A stretch of DNA of 6,737 nucleotides from NCBI GenBank assembly GCA_026786325.1, contig JAJAYH010000450.1, positions 1 to 6,737 on the forward strand, read 5' to 3'. The stretch is from Alkalinema sp. CAN_BIN05. GTDB taxonomy: Bacteria; Cyanobacteriota; Cyanobacteriia; Leptolyngbyales; Leptolyngbyaceae. The position numbers and the translations under genes were made by a program. Position 1 is the first letter of the stretch. Each line of letters starts with the position of its first letter. Of the stretch, positions 5,831-6,737 are shown piece by piece. The notes under the pieces are model-generated. The model ran no database searches. It saw only the letters and a list, made by a program, of their open reading frames with translations, and had not been told where the DNA came from.

Positions 5831-5992
5831 TTACATAAGGGCACTAGCAAACGATTCACACTGCATAAAGAATACTGAAAATGCTACTGATACTAAATCT
5901 TGACGACTATAGCGCTTTCCATTACTCGACGGGCGCGGATCTGAGATTTGGCTGATTGCACGGTTCAGACATACTAGCAAGGCATAATGCAT
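5831..5992 (-). pseudogene. Broken transposase, N-terminal fragment only
   Basis: A 53-codon frame starting with ATG at 5992 and ending at TAA. Residues 1-49 look like the N-terminus of a transposase family widespread in cyanobacteria: NRAISQISDPR (10-20), a PSSNGKRYS stretch (21-29), then LVSVAFSVFFMQCESF (33-48). Intact members continue past this SF with a glutamine/arginine-rich helix and several hundred more residues including the catalytic core. Here the similarity stops at residue 48-49, four codons follow and the frame closes. I see no downstream part of the gene before lspA, so the rest has been deleted. Stops also block extension far upstream of the ATG. A 7-bp inverted repeat (CCCTAGA at 5777-5783, TCTAGGG at 6045-6051) surrounds it but is too short to call element ends. 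The family match is from memory of the motif; the exact IS family is not assigned. Confidence 0.65.
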
Positions 5993-6222
5993 CAAGATGG
6001 AAGGATATATTTTGCATTGCGGTTAATCTCTGATCGCCAGCCACTCTAGGGAACTAAATCTGAATTTGAAACTGCTGATCACCAGTATGATAGCTGAATT
6101 TCTGAGCCATGTTATTATAATAATATGTGTAGGTATGTAAAAATCCTTATGATGACCGTAGATTCGTGTTAATAACCTGACTTGGACAAATTACAGCAGT
6201 CATTACTGTCATCTTGGCCCAC

Positions 6223-6296
6223 AAGTCGTCACTATTTTCGGGAACTCTGTAACTTAGTTTCAATTCTTGATTCATAAGACGACTTAGTTCCTAAGT
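6223..6296 (+). promoter_or_regulatory. Possible alternative hairpins in the desaturase leader
   Basis: GACGACTT at 6278-6285 is complementary to AAGTCGTC at 6223-6230. The overlapping ACTTAG (6282-6287) is instead complementary to CTAAGT (6291-6296), which is followed by TTTTCTTT. The two pairings exclude each other, as in an attenuator. Both stems are short (8 and 6 bp), so this is suggestive only. Confidence 0.25.
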
Positions 6297-6301
6297 TTTC
6301 T

Positions 6302-6324
6302 TTAAATAATTTACTTAAATAATT
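6302..6324. repeat. 10-bp direct repeat upstream of the desaturase
   Basis: TTAAATAATT occurs at 6302-6311 and again at 6315-6324, separated by TAC, giving a 13-base period. The sequence is AT-only, so it may be part of a promoter or of an UP-like element, or a chance product of composition. Confidence 0.5.
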
Positions 6325-6331
6325 AAACTAT

Positions 6332-6345
6332 GGGAAAATTTTCCC
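6332..6345. promoter_or_regulatory. 14-bp perfect palindrome, candidate operator of the desaturase gene
   Basis: GGGAAAATTTTCCC is its own reverse complement with no spacer. It ends 18 bases before the first ATG of the desaturase gene, where a ribosome site would usually lie. No Shine-Dalgarno sequence is present, so binding of a dimeric regulator here, or a short hairpin in the mRNA, could control the gene. Confidence 0.5.
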
Positions 6346-6363
6346 TGACTGTCCTTCAATTAC

Positions 6364-6737
6364 ATGAAAGAAACCATGACATTGCTGACTCAATCTGACA
6401 ATCCGATACGAGCAACTGCCCAGCCTTCTGAATCAGATGCCAACTATGAAGCTTCATTGGTCTTAGAGAATAATCTTGAAGAAACTCAGCCCACCCGATG
6501 GGCAGTTGTTATAAGTACTATTTTGCTACATTTAGCACCGTTACTGGCTCTGAACCCTGCTTGGTTTAACTGGAATGCGATCGGGGTGGCAGTCTTTTTG
6601 TATTGGATCACCATTGGCTTAGGCATTTCCATGGGATTCCATCGGATGGCGGCCCATCGTAGCTTCACGGTACCAAAGCCGATCGAGTATTTCTTGGTCA
6701 TGTGCGGCACCTTGGCAGGTCAAGGGTCGGTATTGGG
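6364..6737 (+). CDS. Fatty acid desaturase, DesC-type delta-9 (partial, C-terminus outside window)
   Basis: The first 124 codons of a membrane di-iron acyl-lipid desaturase, which puts a cis double bond into membrane fatty acids using ferredoxin and oxygen. Residues 1-45 are a polar N-terminal extension. A membrane segment runs from about 46 to 63 (AVVISTILLHLAPLLAL) and another from about 72 to 90. The first histidine box is HRMAAH (93-98), within GFHRMAAHRSFTVPKP, followed by EYFLVMCGTLAGQGS. This HRxxxHRSF and CGTLAxQG pattern points to the delta-9 (DesC/acyl-CoA desaturase-like) branch, not to DesA or DesB. The second and third histidine boxes lie outside. An in-frame TGA at 6346-6348 limits the start to ATG 6364 or ATG 6376; neither has a strong ribosome site, and 6364 is taken as the longer. 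Upstream repeats suggest regulated expression; cold induction is common in this family. Confidence 0.9.
   Translation, partial: MKETMTLLTQSDNPIRATAQPSESDANYEASLVLENNLEETQPTRWAVVISTILLHLAPLLALNPAWFNWNAIGVAVFLYWITIGLGISMGFHRMAAHRSFTVPKPIEYFLVMCGTLAGQGSVL

Larger units (their letters stand above)
5674..6363. other. 690-base spacer between lspA and the desaturase gene
   Basis: No intact gene is visible. From left to right it holds the lspA ribosome site, the heptamer repeat, a weak lspA promoter, the transposase fragment, a stretch without recognisable content (about 5993-6110), a TATAAT at 6116-6121 on the plus strand inside the AT palindrome TTATTATAATAA, and the repeat-rich desaturase leader. 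Both flanking genes read away from it, so it must contain promoters in both directions. Confidence 0.7.

Noticed and set aside
5777..6051. CCCTAGA/TCTAGGG as terminal inverted repeats of the dead insertion sequence
   Set aside because: Seven bases over 275 bp is expected by chance, and the sequence next to the repeats does not match further.
6486..6710. 74-codon minus-strand frame
   Set aside because: Antisense to the desaturase, whose histidine box fixes the coding strand.

Overview
The window looks like a piece of a cyanobacterial chromosome, probably from a species with many repeats. Three copies of the HIP1 octamer GCGATCGC lie in 6.7 kb and the CGATCG core recurs throughout. Several genes belong to families typical of cyanobacteria: a Uma2/DUF820 nuclease, a DUF1818 protein, a PIN-PhoH protein and an acyl-lipid desaturase of the DesC type. 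The spacers hold short tandem repeats and a GC-run palindrome of a kind common in cyanobacterial genomes.

Layout, left to right. The first 1246 bases are the 5' two thirds of an ABC exporter gene on the minus strand, running off the left edge. A 371-base spacer follows with no convincing gene. Next come a Uma2-family endonuclease gene (minus), then a complete tRNA-Pro(GGG) gene (minus) with its own promoter and hairpin terminator. Upstream of the tRNA, also on minus, a DUF1818 gene and an unnamed 187-residue gene form a tight pair with 2 bases between them. Facing away from that pair is a PIN-PhoH gene (plus). The two transcription units share a 159-base intergenic region with overlapping -10 candidates and a 9-bp inverted repeat.

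Downstream of phoH, the convergent spacer before lspA (signal peptidase II, minus, GTG start) holds a threefold 14-bp tandem repeat and an 89-bp near-perfect palindrome that resembles a non-coding mobile repeat. Behind lspA a spacer of about 690 bases carries a heptamer repeat, the broken N-terminus of a transposase (minus) and an AT-rich, palindrome-rich leader. It ends at the start of a fatty acid desaturase gene (plus) that is cut off by the right edge.

The genes are mostly housekeeping: membrane transport, RNA metabolism, lipoprotein maturation, lipid desaturation and a tRNA. Apart from the two-gene minus operon they do not form one pathway. I see no convincing new multi-gene system. The parts most worth a second look are non-coding: the shared phoH/DUF1818-operon control region, the desaturase leader, and the repeats around lspA.
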